Source of the DNA: Actinomycetota bacterium
GTDB lineage: Bacteria > Actinomycetota > Thermoleophilia > Solirubrobacterales > Solirubrobacteraceae
Direction: 5' to 3'
Assembly (NCBI GenBank): GCA_005888335.1
Contig: VAWY01000214.1
Location: forward strand, 6,462-12,848
Length of the DNA stretch: 6,387 nucleotides
Shown: piece by piece, positions 5,003 to 6,387 of the stretch
Layout: the number at the start of each line of letters is the position of its first letter
Position numbering within the stretch: position 1 is the first letter of the stretch
Notes under the pieces: generated by a model
Told to the model about the DNA's origin: nothing
The model's input: the letters and a program-made list of their open reading frames with translations, nothing else
The model's database searches: none
Made by a program: the position numbers and the translations under genes

Positions 5003-5767
5003 ATGGCCATCTTCGACGTCACCGAGAACGACTTCCAGGCGCGCGTCGTCGACCGCTCGCGCGAGGTCCCCGTCGTCGTCGACTTCTGGGCCGAGTGGTG
5101 CGGCCCGTGCCGCCAGCTCACGCCGCTGCTCGAGCGCGAGGCCGCCCGCCACGAGGGCGAGCTGGACCTCGCCAAGGTCGACACGGACGCCAACCCGTAC
5201 CTGTCGCAGGCCTTCGGCATCCAGGGGATCCCGGCGGTCAAGGCGTTCCGCGACGGCCGCGTCGTGAGCGAGTTCGTCGGCGCCCAGCAGCCGGCCGTGG
5301 TCGAGCGCTTCTTCGCCGCGCTCGTGCCCAGCGAGGCCGAGCAGCTGGCGGCGGCCGGCGACGAGGCGTCGCTGCGCCGCGCGGTCGAGCTCGAGCCCAA
5401 CCGGGCCCAGGCCGCGGTGCAGCTCGCCCGGATGCTCGTGCAGCGCGGCGAGCGCGACGAGGCCGAGCGCGTGCTCGCGCCGGTCGTGGGCGACTTCCAG
5501 GCCGAGGGGCTCAAGGCGCGCCTGCGCCTCGAGGACGCCGGCGAAGCAGCCCTTGGCGACCTTGCGATCACCTTGTCAAAGGCCTTCGCGGCGCTCGACG
5601 CGGGCGACGTGGAGCGCGGCATCGACCTCCTGCTCGAAGCGCTCCCGAGTGCCGACGGCCGCAAGGACGACATCCGCCAGGTCGTGGTCGCCGTCCTCGA
5701 CCAGCTCGGCGTCGAGCACCCGCTGGCGCGCGAGACCCGCCGGCGCCTCGCCGCGGCCCTGTACTAG
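5003..5767 (+). CDS. cnoX: Thioredoxin-TPR protein, YbbN/CnoX-like
   Basis: This 254-residue cytosolic protein has a thioredoxin domain at about residues 1-110 and a TPR-like helical region at about 115-254. The active site is WAEWCGPCRQ with Cys33 and Cys36; the buried Asp27 (VVVDFW) and cis-Pro77 (GIQGIPAV) are present. The C-terminal part has helices such as LRRAVELEPNRAQAAVQLAR and LVQRGERDEAERVL, ending with an IDLLLEALPS and LARETRRRLAAAL segment typical of YbbN family C-termini. In E. coli CnoX (YbbN) is a redox-linked holdase that passes clients to GroEL/DnaK; the E. coli protein lacks a full CXXC, whereas this one keeps it, so thiol reductase activity is expected. The ATG at 5003 is chosen because MAIFDVTENDF matches the domain start and a TAnnnT box stands seven bases upstream; the open frame further upstream is antisense hydrolase. 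Its stop overlaps the GTG of the MOSC gene by one base. Confidence 0.9.
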   Translation: MAIFDVTENDFQARVVDRSREVPVVVDFWAEWCGPCRQLTPLLEREAARHEGELDLAKVDTDANPYLSQAFGIQGIPAVKAFRDGRVVSEFVGAQQPAVVERFFAALVPSEAEQLAAAGDEASLRRAVELEPNRAQAAVQLARMLVQRGERDEAERVLAPVVGDFQAEGLKARLRLEDAGEAALGDLAITLSKAFAALDAGDVERGIDLLLEALPSADGRKDDIRQVVVAVLDQLGVEHPLARETRRRLAAALY

Positions 5768-6258
5768 TGGACCCGTCCGCAAATCCGACGCGGAACCGAC
5801 GGACTCACGGACTGGCCGAGGTCGCCGCGATCGCGCTCGGTGCGAAGCAGGGCGCGCTGCCCGCGCCGGTCGAGCGCGTGCGCGCGTACGCGGGCCGCGG
5901 CCTCGAGGGCGAGTACCACCTGGCGCCGCAGCGCGCGGAGTCCGGCGCCGCCATCACGCTGATCGCCGAGGAGGCGCTCGCCGGCCTGCGCGACGACACG
6001 GGGATCGCGCTCTCGCACGCCGAGAGCCGCCGCAACGTCCTCACCCGCGGGGTCGACCTCAACGGGCTGGTCGGCCGGCGCTTCCGCGTCGGCGACGTGG
6101 AGTGCGAGGGCGTCGAGCTGTGCGAGCCGTGCCTCGGCCTCGCGCGCCTCGTCGACGAGTTCGGCGTCCTGCGCGGCCTCGTCCACCGCGGCGGGCTACG
6201 CGCGGACGTCCTCACCGACGGCGAGATCGCCGTCGGCGACGCGGTCGAGGCGCTGTAG
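5767..6258 (+). CDS. MOSC domain-containing protein
   Basis: This is a single MOSC domain of 163 residues. Hallmarks are GRGLEGEYHL near residues 43-52, AITLIAEEAL near 62-71, the SRRNVLTRGVDLN motif near 87-99, the strand VGRRFRVGDVECEG near 102-115, and LCEPCLGLARL with Cys119 and Cys122, followed by LRGLVHRGGLRADVL. MOSC domains occur at the C-terminus of molybdenum-cofactor sulfurases and as stand-alone proteins such as YiiM; they are thought to bind Moco or transfer sulfur through a conserved Cys. The substrate here is unknown. The start is GTG 5767-5769, overlapping the TAG stop of the thioredoxin-TPR gene (TAGTG). No ribosome-binding site precedes it, so translation is likely coupled. 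Its last 63 bp overlap the antisense PLP enzyme gene. Confidence 0.9.
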   Translation: MDPSANPTRNRRTHGLAEVAAIALGAKQGALPAPVERVRAYAGRGLEGEYHLAPQRAESGAAITLIAEEALAGLRDDTGIALSHAESRRNVLTRGVDLNGLVGRRFRVGDVECEGVELCEPCLGLARLVDEFGVLRGLVHRGGLRADVLTDGEIAVGDAVEAL

Positions 6259-6387
6259 CGCCTGGCGCAGATCGGCGACGAGGTCCTCGGCCGCCTCGAC
6301 GCCACACGACAGCCTCACCAGATCGGCCGGCACCGCGGCCGCCGACCCCTCGACCGACTGGTGCGTCATCGCCTGCGGGACCTCGAT
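6196..6387 (-). CDS. C-terminus of Cys/Met-metabolism PLP enzyme (cystathionine synthase/lyase type), 5' end outside window
   Basis: The last 63 residues read from the window edge to TAG at 6196-6198: IEVPQAMTHQSVEG, then ADLVRLSCGVEAAEDLVADL and QALQRL. The pattern P-x-x-M-T-H-x-S followed by LVRLS-x-G-x-E and DL-x-x-DL-x-QAL is the conserved end of the trans-sulfuration PLP family (MetB, CGL, MetZ, methionine gamma-lyase), where the Arg of RLS binds the substrate carboxylate. Which member it is cannot be told without the PLP-lysine region. About 17 residues follow the usual C-terminal QALQRL; these are encoded antisense to the last codons of the MOSC gene and look like a read-through extension. 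The enzyme is expected to be cytosolic and to act in methionine/cysteine interconversion. Confidence 0.85.
   Translation of the reverse strand: MEVPQAMTHQSVEGSAAAVPADLVRLSCGVEAAEDLVADLRQALQRLDRVADGDLAVGEDVRA

Noticed and set aside
4682..5767. A 361-codon version of the thioredoxin-TPR protein
   Set aside because: The first 107 codons are antisense to the hydrolase coding region and show no domain; the thioredoxin domain starts at MAIFDV (5003) with a -10 box seven bases upstream.
5095..6258. A 387-codon frame including the MOSC domain
   Set aside because: The upstream 224 codons are an Arg/Pro/Gly-rich shadow of the thioredoxin-TPR gene; the MOSC part begins at the GTG at 5767.

Overview
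The window looks like chromosomal DNA from a high-GC actinobacterium. A member of the Thermoleophilia/Solirubrobacterales would fit, although this is inferred from gene content and style rather than from a marker gene. The supporting signs are strong G/C third-position bias, a predicted F420-dependent oxidoreductase of the Rv3520c type, a DUF3052 protein, and start codons preceded by TAnnnT -10 boxes with no room for a Shine-Dalgarno site (leaderless-type genes). No RNA genes, CRISPR array, transposase or phage genes were seen.

Layout. Positions 1-834 (+) hold the 3' end of a gene for a low-complexity Pro/Asn, then Asp/Asn/His/Cys-rich protein that ends in a compact beta-rich domain. Next come a small tandem-CBS protein (903-1319, +) and an F420-dependent LLM-class oxidoreductase (1362-2405, +). 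The oxidoreductase converges on a lipoprotein gene (2428-3222, -), and a perfectly placed hairpin in the 22-bp gap contains both stop codons. The lipoprotein is cotranscribed with an upstream DUF3052 gene (3219-3620, -) through an ATGA overlap.

Positions 3631-4981 are a rearranged patch. An alpha/beta-hydrolase gene (minus strand, GTG at 4981) is broken by a frame change near 4495. Its 3' part (4253-4495) is duplicated almost perfectly at 3642-3884. Between the two copies lies the promoter, ribosome-binding site and first ~88 codons of an unrelated exported-protein gene, cut off exactly where the repeat begins. The two breaks fall at the same point in the repeated sequence, so this is either one unusual rearrangement or an assembly artefact. 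It is the most unusual structure in the window.

Divergently from the hydrolase, only 21 bp away, a leaderless-type gene encodes a thioredoxin-TPR (YbbN/CnoX-like) protein (5003-5767, +). A MOSC-domain gene (5767-6258, +) overlaps it by 1 nt. The right edge carries the C-terminus of a Cys/Met-metabolism PLP enzyme on the minus strand (6196-6387), whose 3' end overlaps the MOSC gene by 63 bp. These three genes share a loose thiol/sulfur theme. I see no convincing undescribed multi-gene system; the points worth follow-up are the repeat-flanked gene wreckage, the leaderless promoter pattern and the low-complexity Cys/His protein.
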